Shown: positions 52,804 to 63,923, numbered from the stretch's first letter. The stretch is DNA of 64,000 nucleotides from Bacteroidota bacterium (GCA_014382445.1 JACNJS010000034.1:47812-111811); one strand, 5' to 3'. Made by a program: numbers and translations. The notes: a model not told the origin generated them from the sequence alone.

Positions 52804-53235
52804 GATCTTTTTAATTAATTAATGATAATAATGTATTATAATGTTAATTATTTAACAGTGGTGTTTAAAAAAAATGCCATTTAATCTGTCCATTTTTTGC
52901 AGCGTAAAAATACTATTTTCCCGGGCTTGTTTTAGCTCGGTTTCTTCAAATAAAGATGATATAAATCATTTTATTTATTACTATTTGTAATTATCCTTTA
53001 CTAACACCTTCCATCTATAACTGTATCAATCTTTTACCAACATTTAGCATGTATGAAACCATGCCCTGTTACATCACTTGTTGATGAAATTTAGAAGGAT
53101 TACAAATAAAGAAACTGGGGGGAAGGAATCAGGATATAGGAATCAGGATGCGGATTCAGGAGCCAGGACTCAAGAAGTGAGATATTCTGAATTATGGCTG
53201 TTAATTCTTAGCTCTTGATTCTTGGTTCTTAGCTC
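52804..53235. other. intergenic region between acs and yebC
   Basis: No gene is seen. It contains the FNR-like palindrome at 52956-52969 and a low-complexity tract (about 53110-53230). The tract is made of GGAATCAGGAT/GGATTCAGGA-type words followed by TTCTTAGCTCTTGATTCTTGG-type words, similar in style to the GAAGTCAGAAGT tracts elsewhere. Confidence 0.6.
52956..52969. promoter_or_regulatory. FNR/Crp-like operator upstream of acs (ATGATATAAATCAT)
   Basis: ATGAT-ATAA-ATCAT has identical half-sites to the palindrome at 32602. It lies 153 bp before the acs start codon. acs is a Crp target in E. coli, so control by a Crp/Fnr-family protein is plausible. Confidence 0.55.
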
Positions 53236-53982
53236 TTATTGCATCGCTTCAGCCAGCTCATCAGTTATTTCAAGATTATGAAATACTTTTTGAATGTCAT
53301 CATCATCTTCAAAATGATCGATAACTTTCATTATTTTAAGAGCATCACCTGTGTCGAGTTGCTTTGTGTCGTTAGGTATGCGTTGCAACTCCGCTGATTC
53401 AGGTTCAATATTTAATTCCTCGAGCTTTTTCGACATAGCACCAAAATCCTCTAAAGAAGTAGTTATGCGAAAAAATCCATCTTCTTCTAACTCTATCTCT
53501 TCTGCACCGGCATCAATGAGTTCCATTTCAAAATCATCCTGATCAAGATCACCAACAGGGACAACAAATACACCTTTGCGGTCGAACATAAAGGTTAATG
53601 ATCCGTTGGTGCCAAGACTTCCACCATATTTATTAAAAATTGCACGAATATTTGAAACAGTGCGTTGGTGATTATCAGTTGTGCTCTCTATAAAAACAGC
53701 AATTCCGTTAGGTAAATACCCTTCGAACGTAGGCTCGGTAAATGAGGCACCATCTTTATCTTTTCCTTTACTAATAGCTCTTTCTATATTATCTTTGGGC
53801 ATACTTTGTCCCTTGGCATTCGAAATTGCCATTCTTAATCTTGGGTTCGCATCAGGATCGGCTCCTCCTTCCTTAACAGCAACTGTTATTTCCTTTATAA
53901 TCTTGGAAAATATTTTAGACCTCTTTGCGTCTATTGCCCCTTTTTTCCTCTTAATTGTTGACCACTTACTATGTCCTGACAT
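53236..53982 (-). CDS. YebC/PmpR-family protein
   Basis: The 248-residue protein starts M-S-G-H-S-K-W-S-T-I-K-R-K-K and has the family blocks A-I-S-N-A-K, P-K-D-N-I-E-R-A-I-S-K-G and F-E-G-Y-L-P-N-G. Members were described as transcription regulators; more recent work links some to translation, easing ribosome stalling. The sequence cannot decide. Length is normal. Confidence 0.95.
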   Translation of the reverse strand: MSGHSKWSTIKRKKGAIDAKRSKIFSKIIKEITVAVKEGGADPDANPRLRMAISNAKGQSMPKDNIERAISKGKDKDGASFTEPTFEGYLPNGIAVFIESTTDNHQRTVSNIRAIFNKYGGSLGTNGSLTFMFDRKGVFVVPVGDLDQDDFEMELIDAGAEEIELEEDGFFRITTSLEDFGAMSKKLEELNIEPESAELQRIPNDTKQLDTGDALKIMKVIDHFEDDDDIQKVFHNLEITDELAEAMQ

Positions 53983-54027
53983 CGTTTTTTAAGTTAAATT
54001 TATCAGGCAAAATTAATAAATCAAAGC

Positions 54028-55626
54028 TTACCAACCAACCAGGGTTATACCGGCGGTAAATGGGTAAAGTTCGGGACCCCGATCCTTCTGAAACATAGTG
54101 TTTAATGAATATGTAGCGTAGAGGTTTATAATCCCATAACCAAATCTAACTGATACATCGAACTTAAATGGTGCAAGATGAAAACTGTTAAAATTCTTAA
54201 CTATATTCCTTACATCTGATGAAGGTGATTCGCCCTTGGCAACTTTGGTGTCAGTATCCGATGGGTCAACTAACAAATCAAACTCCTTATTCGATTCATT
54301 AAAATATATTTTTGTATGGGTACTCACCCTTGCGCTTATCAGTCCTCCTGCAGCAAAATGAAATTGCCTTAACCGATTTGAGGTTTTGGTTTGAACCTCG
54401 AAAAATAACGGAACTGTTAAGTACATGGCAGTTAACTTAGTTTTTCTTACATTTATTCCACTCATATAATAACCTGCTATAAAGGAACTGTCAGAAGTAA
54501 GGTATGTTTGGTTATTAAACCTATAATTATTAAATGTTATGCCTAAACCTGTAATCAAGCCAATGTTTTTATCCTTGTTTAATGAAATATTTTGTTCATA
54601 GATATTTAGGTTGAGATTTATTGATTTTTCCATTTGTAATGATAAATAATCATCGGCCTTATCAAAACTCATGTCAAAATCAGGAGTTAAATAACCGTTA
54701 AGTCCAATATCAACACCTCCCCAATTACCATTAAACTTTTTTCTTTTTGATCTTTCCCAGGTAACATCACCATTATCAGTAACGCACAAAGTGTGTCTTC
54801 CCACAGTTATCATAGTAGTATCCCCATCAATTACTTCAATATTTAATGAACCAACATTAACTTTAGTTGTGTCGGTATCATTATAATACTTTGAAACACG
54901 GGCTGTATCATTACGCACAATTATTTTTTCAGGTCCATGGTTTTTTTTAATTACAACAGTTTGTGGCGTAGAAACATACTTCACTTCAGAAGCTCCGGAA
55001 ACTTCATATGTAAGGTGTGCGTTTGAATTTACATAGCAAGTACTGGCGCCACTTGCGTTGATTACTGAACTGGTTGTTGTGAGATTTTTTCCGTGAAACT
55101 CAGATGCCCCGCTGCAATCAACTATGCTGGATGAAGTACTACCACTCAAAGTAACGTCGGATGCGCCTGATACTTTTGTGATAATATTTTTGTAATCAAC
55201 TTCGAGATTTAAATCTGATGCACCACTAGCAGCAATTAACAGATTATCACCCGATAATGTACCGTTGGATTTAATAACTGAAGCCCCTGATGCTTTAATT
55301 TGTTTATAATTGGGTGCTGTTACATAAAATTTCAGAACCTTATATTTTTTGATCTTTTTAGTGTTAAAGCCAAAATACAAGGTGTTATTTTTAACCTCTA
55401 TAGTTACATAATCCTGAATGTTTGAATCAGTTTCTACTTCAACTGAGAAATTATCTCCCTGAGTAAGCACTAATGTTCTGGCTCCATCAACTTTAACAGC
55501 ATCAAAATTATCAACATCGTATAATTGTTTTGTTATTTCACCGTTTCCGCGAATTTGAGCTTTAAGGGGAATGACTATTACAAAAAATAACAGTACTAGT
55601 ACTATTTTTAAACTAACTTTTTTCAT
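54028..55626 (-). CDS. GIN-domain (DUF2807) protein with C-terminal beta-rich domain
   Basis: The 532-residue protein has a signal peptide. An N-terminal DUF2807/GIN domain (about 30-230) carries the repeated word S-G-A-S about six times (A-S-G-A-S-D-L, V-S-G-A-S-D-V, C-S-G-A-S-E, A-S-G-A-S-T, V-S-G-A-S-E), which forms a beta-helix in known structures. From about 290 a domain with alternating polar/apolar strands resembles an outer-membrane beta-barrel: N-L-N-I, G-L-G-I-T-F-N-N-Y-R-F, and the terminal F-T-A-G-I-T-L-V-G-W. It is likely a cell-surface protein. No function is established for this domain pair. Confidence 0.78.
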   Translation of the reverse strand: MKKVSLKIVLVLLFFVIVIPLKAQIRGNGEITKQLYDVDNFDAVKVDGARTLVLTQGDNFSVEVETDSNIQDYVTIEVKNNTLYFGFNTKKIKKYKVLKFYVTAPNYKQIKASGASVIKSNGTLSGDNLLIAASGASDLNLEVDYKNIITKVSGASDVTLSGSTSSSIVDCSGASEFHGKNLTTTSSVINASGASTCYVNSNAHLTYEVSGASEVKYVSTPQTVVIKKNHGPEKIIVRNDTARVSKYYNDTDTTKVNVGSLNIEVIDGDTTMITVGRHTLCVTDNGDVTWERSKRKKFNGNWGGVDIGLNGYLTPDFDMSFDKADDYLSLQMEKSINLNLNIYEQNISLNKDKNIGLITGLGITFNNYRFNNQTYLTSDSSFIAGYYMSGINVRKTKLTAMYLTVPLFFEVQTKTSNRLRQFHFAAGGLISARVSTHTKIYFNESNKEFDLLVDPSDTDTKVAKGESPSSDVRNIVKNFNSFHLAPFKFDVSVRFGYGIINLYATYSLNTMFQKDRGPELYPFTAGITLVGW

Positions 55627-55748
55627 GATTTTATGTTTTAAGTGAATTTGCTACTATGACGTGCGTTTGTTGATATTTGTTACAGTGATGGGTTAAAAAG
55701 CAAGAATAAGACTTTTACAAAAATTCCAAATCTCAATTTACAAATCAA

Positions 55749-56687
55749 CTATAAATCAAGTGCTTCTATTTTGTCGGCTATGACAGAGGCCATTTTATAG
55801 TTGGATTCGTGCGTCCAGCCAGCGATATGTGGAGAAAGGACAACGTTTTCCATTGTGATAAGTGCTTGAAAATCATCATGTAGTTTCATGTTTTCAAATG
55901 AGAGTTCCTCATATTCAAGCACATCGAGACATGCTCCTAAAACTTTTCCTGACTTAAGGCATTTAATCAAATCGCTTGTTCGAAGAATTTTTCCACGCGA
56001 AGTGTTAACCACATAAATGTTTTTCCTGAACTTATTTATGAATTTAGCATCTACTAAATATTCTGTTTCAAAGTTAAAAGGTATATGTACACTCACTATA
56101 TCGCTTCGTTCAAAAAGATCAACCATTTCCAATTCTTTAACAAATTCATCAGAATAATTTTGCTTGTATTTGTCGTATGCAATAACCTCTACATCAAAGC
56201 CCTTAAGTTTTTTAGCAAAAGAGCCACCTGTGTTGCCATATCCTATTATTCCAACCGTTAGGCCTCCTAATTCATAGCCACGATTACCTTCACGAATCCA
56301 CTTACCTTTCCTGACTTGATTATCGGCTGTAATTAGTTTATTAAATAATGTGAGTATCATGCCTACAGCATGTTCACCAACAGCATTGCGGTTCCCTTCC
56401 GGTGCATTCAGGCAGACAATGCCTTGCTTTTTGGCAAAATCAGTGTCAATATTTTCCATGCCTGCCCCTACTCTACCAATAAATTTAAGGTGGCTACATC
56501 TCATTAAAAAATCTGCATCCAATTTAATCTTGCTTCTAATTATAATACCGGTATATTTATCTGCAATCTGTAGTAACTCCTGCCGCCTGTAATCAGCAAA
56601 ATAATCGCACTCAAAGCCCTGTAATTCAAGCCGGTCAACTAGCGCCTGATGTGTTGTATCAATAAAAAGTATCTTTCTCTTACCCAT
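55749..56687 (-). CDS. D-2-hydroxyacid dehydrogenase (phosphoglycerate dehydrogenase-like)
   Basis: The frame extends to 56747, but the ATG at 56687 (M-G-K-R-K-I-L-F-I-D) is the likely start. The protein of about 312 residues has the D-isomer dehydrogenase motifs: R-V-G-A-G-M-E-N-I-D, the NAD-binding G-I-I-G-Y-G-N-T-G, H-I-P-F-N, V-N-T-S-R-G, and the catalytic His in L-S-P-H-I-A-G-W-T. It lacks the ACT domain of long SerA. It may act in serine synthesis, but short homologues can use other 2-hydroxyacids. Confidence 0.87.
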   Translation of the reverse strand: MGKRKILFIDTTHQALVDRLELQGFECDYFADYRRQELLQIADKYTGIIIRSKIKLDADFLMRCSHLKFIGRVGAGMENIDTDFAKKQGIVCLNAPEGNRNAVGEHAVGMILTLFNKLITADNQVRKGKWIREGNRGYELGGLTVGIIGYGNTGGSFAKKLKGFDVEVIAYDKYKQNYSDEFVKELEMVDLFERSDIVSVHIPFNFETEYLVDAKFINKFRKNIYVVNTSRGKILRTSDLIKCLKSGKVLGACLDVLEYEELSFENMKLHDDFQALITMENVVLSPHIAGWTHESNYKMASVIADKIEALDL

Positions 56688-56840
56688 TTTAAAAACAAAA
56701 CTTACATTTGCGAAAAATAGTGTTACACACGTTAAAGTGCTATACAAAAATACAAAGCTTATTTAACTATCACTTTCTCGAAGAAAATGGTTTAAATAAT
56801 TTGTTATATTTTCGTGCGAACATTGAGAATTAAGTAATTT

Positions 56841-59261
56841 ATGTGGCAATTTCTTGTTAGACTAATATTACGAAACAGGTTACTCAACCTGATAATTATT
56901 GGGGTATTAACCATTTTCATGGGTTATTTGGGTTCGCAAATAAAACTGTCGTATGAAATGGCTCGGATGCTGCCTTCCACAGACCCAATTAACATTGAAT
57001 ACGAAAATTTTAAAAAGCAATTTGGGCTTGATGGAAGTGTAATATTTGTAGCAATACAGGATACCAGCCTATTTACTCTCGACCATTTTAACAGTTGGTA
57101 CGATCTTAGTAATGATGTGTTAAATATTAATGGAGTACAAGAGGTGGTTAGCGTTTCACGTCTTTACAATTTAATTCGTAACGACAGTCTTAAAAAATTC
57201 CAGTTTTTACCATTAGTGTCACAAAAGCCAAAATCGCAACAAGAAGTTGATTCATTAAAACAAATAATATATAACCTTCCGCTTTACAACGGACGTCTTT
57301 TTAATAAAGAAACCGATGTAAACCTGATGATGATAACCCTTGACAAGGAAATACTTAACTCAAAAGCCAGGGTTGGTCTTGTTAGCAAAATAAAAGAAAC
57401 CGTTGATAAATTTGGTTATAAATACAACATCGACATAAAATATTCGGGACTGCCATATATTCGTACTGTTACATCAAAAAAAATACAAGACGAGTTAGTG
57501 CTTTTTATTATACTGTCGCTCTTAATAACCTCAATACTACTATTCATATTATTTCGATCAGGACGGGCGGTCATTTTCGCCATGTTAGTAGTAATTATTG
57601 CAGTAGTATGGGTACTTGGCACTACTGTACTTTTCGGGTACAAGATTACAATATTAACAGGCATACTTCCTCCTCTACTTATAGTAATTGGAGTTGAGAA
57701 CTCAATCTTTCTGCTAAACAAGTATTTGAACGAGTACCGATTGCATGGTAATAAAGTAAAGGCTTTATCGCGGATGATTACGCGTATAGGCAATGCAAAT
57801 TTGTTAACAAACGCAACTACGGCAGCAGGTTTTGCAGCATTTATTATTACCCGCAATGAGCTCTTAGTGGAGTTCGGCGTGATTGCATCGGTTAACATTC
57901 TGGTAACATATCTTCTTTCACTTTTTATCCTCCCCATACTATTCAGCTATTTTCCTGTACCTAAGTCAAAACATTTTAGACACCTCGATAAAGGAATCAT
58001 CAAAAGGGTAGTAACCATAGTTACACATATCATAATTACCAGAAGAACAATAATATATGTTATTACTTCTGTATTTTTTGTGGCTGCTATTTATGGCATA
58101 ACCCTACTAAAAACGACAGGAAACATTGTTGATGACATCTCAAAAAAGGAGAAATTATATAAGGACATGATTTTTCTTGAGCAAAACTTCAATGGTGTAA
58201 TGCCATTGGAAATTACTGTAAATACGAAAAAAAGAAATGGCGTATTGCGTCTTTCTACTTTGAGAAAAATTGACAACCTACAAGACACATTAGCACTTTA
58301 CAGTGAATTTTCGAAGCCTATATCAGTTGTAGAGGTCGTAAAGTCGGCTAAACAGGCATTTTATAAAGGAAATGAAAAGATGTATTCTCTGCCCAATAAT
58401 CAGGAAAAAAACTTCATCCTTTCATATGTTCCTGACATGGAAGGTAATAAAGGTATATTAAATGCTTTTGTTGATTCCACTTTTCAGACGACCCGTGTTT
58501 CGGTACAAATGGCAAATATCGGCACCAACGATATCGAACGAATACTAACAGATATACAACCAAAAATTGATTCTATTTTCCCTCCCGATAAATTTGATGT
58601 TAATTTAACTGGCACTAGTGTTGTATTTCTTAAAGGAACTAATTACCTGGTTAAAAATCTGTTCATGAGCCTCATGCTTGCGCTTTTTATTATTACAATC
58701 TTGATGGCACTTATTTTTTCATCGGCCCGTATGATTCTTATATCACTTATTCCGAATATTATACCCCAGATACTTACCGCAGGCATGATGGGGTATTTTG
58801 ATATACCGATCAAACCTTCAACAATCCTTATATTTAGTATTGCGCTGGGTATTAGTGTGGATAATACAATACATTTTTTATCACGATACCGATTGCAACT
58901 TCGCCAAAATAAATGGAAAATCCGACCTGCTGTACTTGCTGCTCTTGTTGAAACTGCCTATAGTATGGTTTATTCAGCAATAGTGCTGTTTTTTGGGTTT
59001 TACATTTTTACTCTATCATCGTTTGGGGGCACAGAAGCATTGGGGTATTTAGTATCATTTACTCTGGTTATTGCACTGTTATCCAACATGTTTGTATTAC
59101 CATCATTGTTACTAACTTTAGATAAACGAATTATCACCAGATTATTCAGGGAACCTTATTTAGAATTATTTGATGAAGAAGAGGACATTGAGCTTGATAA
59201 ACTATTAATACGAGAATTGAAACCTAAAGAGCATTTTGTATATAAAAAAACTGAGACATGA
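56841..59261 (+). CDS. RND/MMPL-superfamily exporter
   Basis: The 806-residue protein has the classical RND double layout. One N-terminal helix and a periplasmic loop are followed by five helices (about 215-375). A further helix near 405 leads to a second periplasmic loop and five more helices (about 615-770). Conserved blocks are [12 protein letters not shown] and [12 protein letters not shown], typical of MMPL/patched-type members, not of AcrB. Such proteins move lipids, sterols or hopanoids. No membrane-fusion protein or outer-membrane channel gene is adjacent. Its stop overlaps the next gene by 4 bp. Confidence 0.88.
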   Translation: MWQFLVRLILRNRLLNLIIIGVLTIFMGYLGSQIKLSYEMARMLPSTDPINIEYENFKKQFGLDGSVIFVAIQDTSLFTLDHFNSWYDLSNDVLNINGVQEVVSVSRLYNLIRNDSLKKFQFLPLVSQKPKSQQEVDSLKQIIYNLPLYNGRLFNKETDVNLMMITLDKEILNSKARVGLVSKIKETVDKFGYKYNIDIKYSGLPYIRTVTSKKIQDELVLFIILSLLITSILLFILFRSGRAVIFAMLVVIIAVVWVLGTTVLFGYKITILTGILPPLLIVIGVENSIFLLNKYLNEYRLHGNKVKALSRMITRIGNANLLTNATTAAGFAAFIITRNELLVEFGVIASVNILVTYLLSLFILPILFSYFPVPKSKHFRHLDKGIIKRVVTIVTHIIITRRTIIYVITSVFFVAAIYGITLLKTTGNIVDDISKKEKLYKDMIFLEQNFNGVMPLEITVNTKKRNGVLRLSTLRKIDNLQDTLALYSEFSKPISVVEVVKSAKQAFYKGNEKMYSLPNNQEKNFILSYVPDMEGNKGILNAFVDSTFQTTRVSVQMANIGTNDIERILTDIQPKIDSIFPPDKFDVNLTGTSVVFLKGTNYLVKNLFMSLMLALFIITILMALIFSSARMILISLIPNIIPQILTAGMMGYFDIPIKPSTILIFSIALGISVDNTIHFLSRYRLQLRQNKWKIRPAVLAALVETAYSMVYSAIVLFFGFYIFTLSSFGGTEALGYLVSFTLVIALLSNMFVLPSLLLTLDKRIITRLFREPYLELFDEEEDIELDKLLIRELKPKEHFVYKKTET

Positions 59262-60118
59262 AAGGCATAATTTTAGCAGGCGGGGCAGGAACTCGTTTAC
59301 ATCCCCTTACAATAGCAGTTAGTAAACAACTTATGCCTATTTATGATAAGCCAATGATATATTACCCATTATCAGTACTAATGATGGCCGGTATTCGTGA
59401 GATATTAATAATATCAACTCCACATGATGTTCCCAATTTTGAATTATTGCTAGGCGATGGTTCACAAATTGGTTGCAGGATTGAATATGCAATTCAAGAA
59501 ATTCCAAACGGACTGGCACAGGCATTTGTTATTGGTGAGAAATTTATTGGTAATGATAAAGTGTCATTGGTACTGGGCGACAACATTTTTTACGGCACCG
59601 GACTACATAACTTACTTGCTTCGTGTAACAACCCCGATGGTGGTATAGTGTTTGCCTATCATGTTCACGACCCTGAAAGATATGGTGTTGTTGAATTTGA
59701 TGATAAATTTAATGCCTTATCAATTGAAGAAAAACCTGTAAAGCCTAAATCTAATTATGCAGTTCCTGGCTTATACTTTTACGACAACTCAGTGGTTGAT
59801 GTGGCTAAGAACCTCAAACCAAGTGCAAGAGGAGAATACGAAATTACTGATTTAAATAAATATTATCTTGAACGAGGTAAGCTAAAAGTTGGGTTACTTA
59901 GCCGCGGAACAGCCTGGCTCGACACAGGAACATTTGCATCTCTTACTCAGGCATCACAATTTGTTGAAGTTGTACAGGACCGGCAAGGGCTTAAAATAAG
60001 CTGTATCGAAGAAATAGCTTATAAAAAAGGGTTTATTGATGATGTTCAGTTGAGAAAAGTTGCTGAGCCGTTGGTAAAAAGTGGTTATGGGCAGTATTTG
60101 TTAGATCTGATAGAATGA
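59258..60118 (+). CDS. rfbA: glucose-1-phosphate thymidylyltransferase
   Basis: RfbA makes dTDP-glucose for dTDP-rhamnose synthesis. The 286-residue protein has [17 protein letters not shown] at the start, [25 protein letters not shown] and W-L-D-T-G-T-F. Length is normal. The other rfb genes are not here; it is translationally coupled (ATGA overlap) to the RND-type exporter gene, an odd pairing. Confidence 0.95.
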   Translation: MKGIILAGGAGTRLHPLTIAVSKQLMPIYDKPMIYYPLSVLMMAGIREILIISTPHDVPNFELLLGDGSQIGCRIEYAIQEIPNGLAQAFVIGEKFIGNDKVSLVLGDNIFYGTGLHNLLASCNNPDGGIVFAYHVHDPERYGVVEFDDKFNALSIEEKPVKPKSNYAVPGLYFYDNSVVDVAKNLKPSARGEYEITDLNKYYLERGKLKVGLLSRGTAWLDTGTFASLTQASQFVEVVQDRQGLKISCIEEIAYKKGFIDDVQLRKVAEPLVKSGYGQYLLDLIE

Positions 60119-60226
60119 ACCCTTGTAAGCAACAAAGTATAACCGTTATACTTACTAAAGTGTATATGGGCAGACGAAAAAATAAACCCTCATCTATCTC
60201 TGACTATTAAAAAACATCAATGTAAT

Positions 60227-61201
60227 ATGAAGAATTACGAGCAGTTGGCAGAGTATTTTGAAGAACAGCTTCACAAGATTAAATATAACGACAAACCTCT
60301 TGAGCTTTATAATCCTATTAAATATACCCTGAGTTTTGGTGGTAAACGAATTAGGCCTGTTATCACCTTAATGGGCTGCGAATTGTTTTGCGATGATTAT
60401 AAAAAAGCTCTGCCTCAGGCAATTGCCATCGAGCTGTTTCATAATTTTACACTCATCCATGATGATATAATGGATAACGCACCAATAAGAAGAGGTAAAG
60501 AAACAGTATTTAAAAAGTGGGATTCAAATATTGCAATACTTTCGGGTGATACATTATTTGCACTTGCATATCACTATGCTCAGCAGGCCGACAAAGAGAT
60601 ACTTCAGGATACGCTTGCCGTTTTCAACAAAACTGCAATCGAGGTATGTGAAGGACAGCAATTTGACCTTAATTTTGAAAATAATAATAACGTAAGTGTT
60701 GATGAATATATTAATATGATTCGCTTAAAAACAGGGGTGTTGTTTGGCGCCAGTATAAAAATTGGGGCATTAATTGGCGGAGCACCAAAAGATGATGCGC
60801 GTCTTCTTTACGATTTTGGTGTTAACATTGGTCTCGGATTTCAGCTAAAAGATGATTTGTTAGATACTTTCGGGAATGAAAATATTTTCGGAAAAAAAAC
60901 AGGTGGAGATATTATTACGAACAAAAAAACTTTTCTTTATTTAAAAGCTCTGGAAGTTGCTGATAATGAAACAAGGGAAAAGTTAATATCTCTTTATAAC
61001 ATGCCTGATATTGATCCTGATTATAAGGTTAAGTCAGTAAACTCGATTTTTACAAAATTCCAAATTGATATTACTGCTAATAAAGAAATCGAAAAATATT
61101 TTATTGCTGGAATGGAAAATCTTGATAATATTAATATTTCTGTCAGTAAGAGGCAGTACCTTAGAGAAACAGCTGTAAAAATGATTGACAGGAATAAGTA
61201 G
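60227..61201 (+). CDS. polyprenyl diphosphate synthase
   Basis: The 324-residue protein has both aspartate-rich motifs of trans-prenyltransferases: H-D-D-I-M-D-N-A-P-I-R-R-G near residue 83 and Q-L-K-D-D-L-L-D near residue 207. It also has G-G-K-R-I-R-P near residue 38. It condenses isopentenyl diphosphate with an allylic substrate. Product length cannot be told reliably; it could supply geranylgeranyl-type or longer chains for menaquinone. It follows rfbA by 108 bp. Confidence 0.92.
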   Translation: MKNYEQLAEYFEEQLHKIKYNDKPLELYNPIKYTLSFGGKRIRPVITLMGCELFCDDYKKALPQAIAIELFHNFTLIHDDIMDNAPIRRGKETVFKKWDSNIAILSGDTLFALAYHYAQQADKEILQDTLAVFNKTAIEVCEGQQFDLNFENNNNVSVDEYINMIRLKTGVLFGASIKIGALIGGAPKDDARLLYDFGVNIGLGFQLKDDLLDTFGNENIFGKKTGGDIITNKKTFLYLKALEVADNETREKLISLYNMPDIDPDYKVKSVNSIFTKFQIDITANKEIEKYFIAGMENLDNINISVSKRQYLRETAVKMIDRNK

Positions 61202-61295
61202 AAGGAGAGAAGGAGAGAAGGGCTGCTGAAAACATCTCTTAAAGGATTGATTCTCCTATTTTATCATTCAAGCAACTAAGCATTTACTGATACAA

Positions 61296-63236
61296 CTATC
61301 TGTCTTCCATGGAATCGAGTTCATGCTGCTTTTTTTCCCAGGCACCAAAAGCATCATTAAGCTCCGTATTTACATTATCGTGCTGTTTGTAGAGGTCGCC
61401 TGATTTAATTTCTTCCTCGTTTTTTTCAGGAAATGCAAGTTTTTCATTTATCGAATTTAGGAAAAATTCGTGGTTGCTGATTATTTTCTCAAGCCTGCTG
61501 ATTTCACTTTTCAATTTACGTACTTTTTTATCTTGCTCCTTTTTATTCTTCCAATTCGTTTTATTTTCGGTATTCTTATTCTTAGTTATGTTAGCCGATT
61601 TTTCATTGGATTCAAGTTCCTTTAGGGATTCTAATTTTCGATCCTCAAGAAAGAGTTCTATGTCACCTCTAAATTCTTTAATTCCCTTATTTTTAAACTC
61701 ATACAACCTATTTGTTAACCCTTGTAAAAAATCTCTATCATGCGAAACAATCACAAGGGTACCATCGAATTGTAATAATGCATTTTTAAGTATATCCTTC
61801 GATCTTAAGTCAAGATGATTAGTGGGCTCATCCAATAATAACAGATTACTTGGTTGTAATAATAACAGGGCAAGTGATAAGCGTGATTTTTCGCCACCTG
61901 AAAGCACTTTAACTTTTTTGTTAATATCATCACCCTGAAATAAAAAAGCTCCAAGAATTGAGTTTATTCTCTTTCTAATATCTCCAACGGCAACATTATC
62001 GATGGTTTCGAAAACGGTTAACTCAGTATCAAGCATATCGGCCTGATCCTGTGCAAAATAACCTGTAATAACCTGATAGCCAACATTAAGATTTCCTGTG
62101 AAAGGAATACTGCCTGCAATTATTTTGGCAAGTGTTGATTTTCCTTCACCGTTCCTTCCCAAAAAAGCAACTTTTTCGCCTTTTAGAATTTCAAAGTCTA
62201 TACTATCCAGTATCACTGAATCTCCATATTGTTTTGATATATTTTTTCCATCAAGGGTTACTTTTCCGCTATGTGGAGCGGGCGGAAATGAAAAATGAAT
62301 AGTGCTTCTGTCAAGATTGTCCAATTCCAATTTATCCATTCGATCCAGTTGTTTAACTCGCGACTGAACTTGCTTTGCTTTTGAGGCTTTATATCTGAAT
62401 CTTTCTATAAATCGTTGAACATCATTGATTTCTCGCTGTTGATTGTTATACGTAGCCTGAAGATGTAATTCCCTTTCTTCACGCAATAGAAAGTATTCTG
62501 AATAAGCCGCTTTATAATCATATATCCTGCCATTACTAATTTCAATCGTCCTATTGGTAATATTGTCGAGAAGTGTACGGTCGTGCGACACCACTATTAC
62601 AGCACCTGAATATGAAATTAAAAAATCTTCTACCCATTGAATCGACTCTATATCAAGGTGATTGGTAGGCTCATCCAGAAGCAAAACTGTAGGTTTAAGC
62701 AATAAAAGTTTAGCAATTTCAACCCTCATCTGCCAACCAAGGCTAAACTCAACCATAGGCCTGAATAATTCTTGTCGCTTAAAACCAAGACCCATTAAAT
62801 ATTTTTCAGCATTTCCCGAGAGTTGATCAGGAGAATATATATTCAATGTAGCATCTAAAAACCCAAGCCGATCTATCAGTTTTGAATATTCTTTATCACT
62901 ATTATTATCCTTACTTTCTAATTTACGATGAATTTTCTCTATTTCATTTTTATAGCTGTCAATAAATTTAAAAGCCTGCATTGCTTCATTAAAAACTGTA
63001 AGGTCGGACGAAATAAACTTTTCCTGCGGAAGATAACCAATGGTAACATCAGGGGGGATAATTATCCTACCCAAATCAGGTTCGAGTTCCCCGGCCATAA
63101 TTTTTAACAGGGTTGACTTTCCGGCTCCATTCACTCCGGCAAGTCCAATTCTATCCTTTAAATTTATGTTAAAGGAAACACCTTCAAATAAAGAATATCC
63201 GCCAAATACTTTCTTAATGTTACTTACTGATATCAT
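61296..63236 (-). CDS. ABC-F family ATPase
   Basis: The frame extends to 63275, but the ATG at 63236 (M-I-S-V-S-N-I-K-K-V-F) is the usual ABC-F start. The protein has two nucleotide-binding domains: Walker A G-V-N-G-A-G-K-S-T and G-R-N-G-E-G-K-S-T, signatures S-L-G-W and L-S-G-G-E-K-S-R-L-S-L-A, and L-L-L-D-E-P-T-N-H-L-D twice. A basic linker lies between them and a coiled-coil C-terminus (about 540-645) follows. No membrane helices are present. ABC-F proteins act on the ribosome (EttA/Uup/YheS-like). The coiled-coil end fits the Uup/YheS type. Confidence 0.93.
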   Translation of the reverse strand: MISVSNIKKVFGGYSLFEGVSFNINLKDRIGLAGVNGAGKSTLLKIMAGELEPDLGRIIIPPDVTIGYLPQEKFISSDLTVFNEAMQAFKFIDSYKNEIEKIHRKLESKDNNSDKEYSKLIDRLGFLDATLNIYSPDQLSGNAEKYLMGLGFKRQELFRPMVEFSLGWQMRVEIAKLLLLKPTVLLLDEPTNHLDIESIQWVEDFLISYSGAVIVVSHDRTLLDNITNRTIEISNGRIYDYKAAYSEYFLLREERELHLQATYNNQQREINDVQRFIERFRYKASKAKQVQSRVKQLDRMDKLELDNLDRSTIHFSFPPAPHSGKVTLDGKNISKQYGDSVILDSIDFEILKGEKVAFLGRNGEGKSTLAKIIAGSIPFTGNLNVGYQVITGYFAQDQADMLDTELTVFETIDNVAVGDIRKRINSILGAFLFQGDDINKKVKVLSGGEKSRLSLALLLLQPSNLLLLDEPTNHLDLRSKDILKNALLQFDGTLVIVSHDRDFLQGLTNRLYEFKNKGIKEFRGDIELFLEDRKLESLKELESNEKSANITKNKNTENKTNWKNKKEQDKKVRKLKSEISRLEKIISNHEFFLNSINEKLAFPEKNEEEIKSGDLYKQHDNVNTELNDAFGAWEKKQHELDSMEDR

Positions 63237-63835
63237 GTAGTTTGATTCTATGCTTTTTGTAAAGGGTACCTGCAAATTATAAAGTCCACTTATAAAAGGA
63301 TCAAATTTTCAACATGTAACATTCAACACTCAATTTTCATTGTATCTACATATTGGATTATCAATTTCATCAACAACATTACTTATTCTTAAAGTATAGT
63401 CGATAAACCTATCTTCTAAATCAAATTTCTTCATTTTTGGTTTTACAATTTGTTTATTGAGTATTGAAAATTGTTTATTGAGTGTTTTAATATGCTGAAA
63501 ATACTATTATCAAAAAATTAATTATTGACCAATACGTTCCATATGGGGTTTGCCTCCTTAATACCGCCAAAAATAGTACAATTTTTGACGCCAAATTTAT
63601 ACCACTTATCAATTATCAAACCTCAAATAAATCTCAATCCCCAATAATTAAATTTCAAACGATAACTATAACTTTTTTGGATTTGGGTTTTGATTATTTA
63701 CTTGTTATTTGGATTTTTATTATTGTTATTTAGCAGAATGAGATTCTTCTCCGCCAAAGGCGGATCAGAAGGACAACATTCTCTGGATTTTGTAAAAGTT
63801 TCAAATATAATATAGCACAAGCTTGTGCTAATTGT
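63237..63835. other. intergenic region, AT-rich
   Basis: No gene is recognised in about 600 bases. It contains a hairpin TCCGCC-AAA-GGCGGA (63750-63764) within TTCTCCGCCAAAGGCGGAT, a word that I recall as a common Bacteroidota intergenic palindrome. It also contains short tracts of repeated words (ATTGTTTATTGAGT twice near 63450-63485). Confidence 0.5.
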
Positions 63836-63878
63836 ATAAAAAAAAGAAGCCCCGTCTGCCTGAGGCGGACGAAGCTCC
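63836..63878 (-). terminator. terminator of the T9SS-tailed protein gene
   Basis: On the minus strand AGCTTCGTCCGCC pairs with GGCAGACGGGGCT around TCA, with one mismatch and two G-T pairs, followed by a T run. It starts about 46 bp past the stop codon at 63924. Confidence 0.75.
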
Positions 63879-63923
63879 TTTATTATTATTGTGTCGGTAG
63901 GTATGCTACCCTTGCGTGGTTAA

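Noticed and set aside
57416..57937. 173-residue minus-strand open frame
   Set aside because: It is antisense to the RND/MMPL gene and shows no independent protein features.
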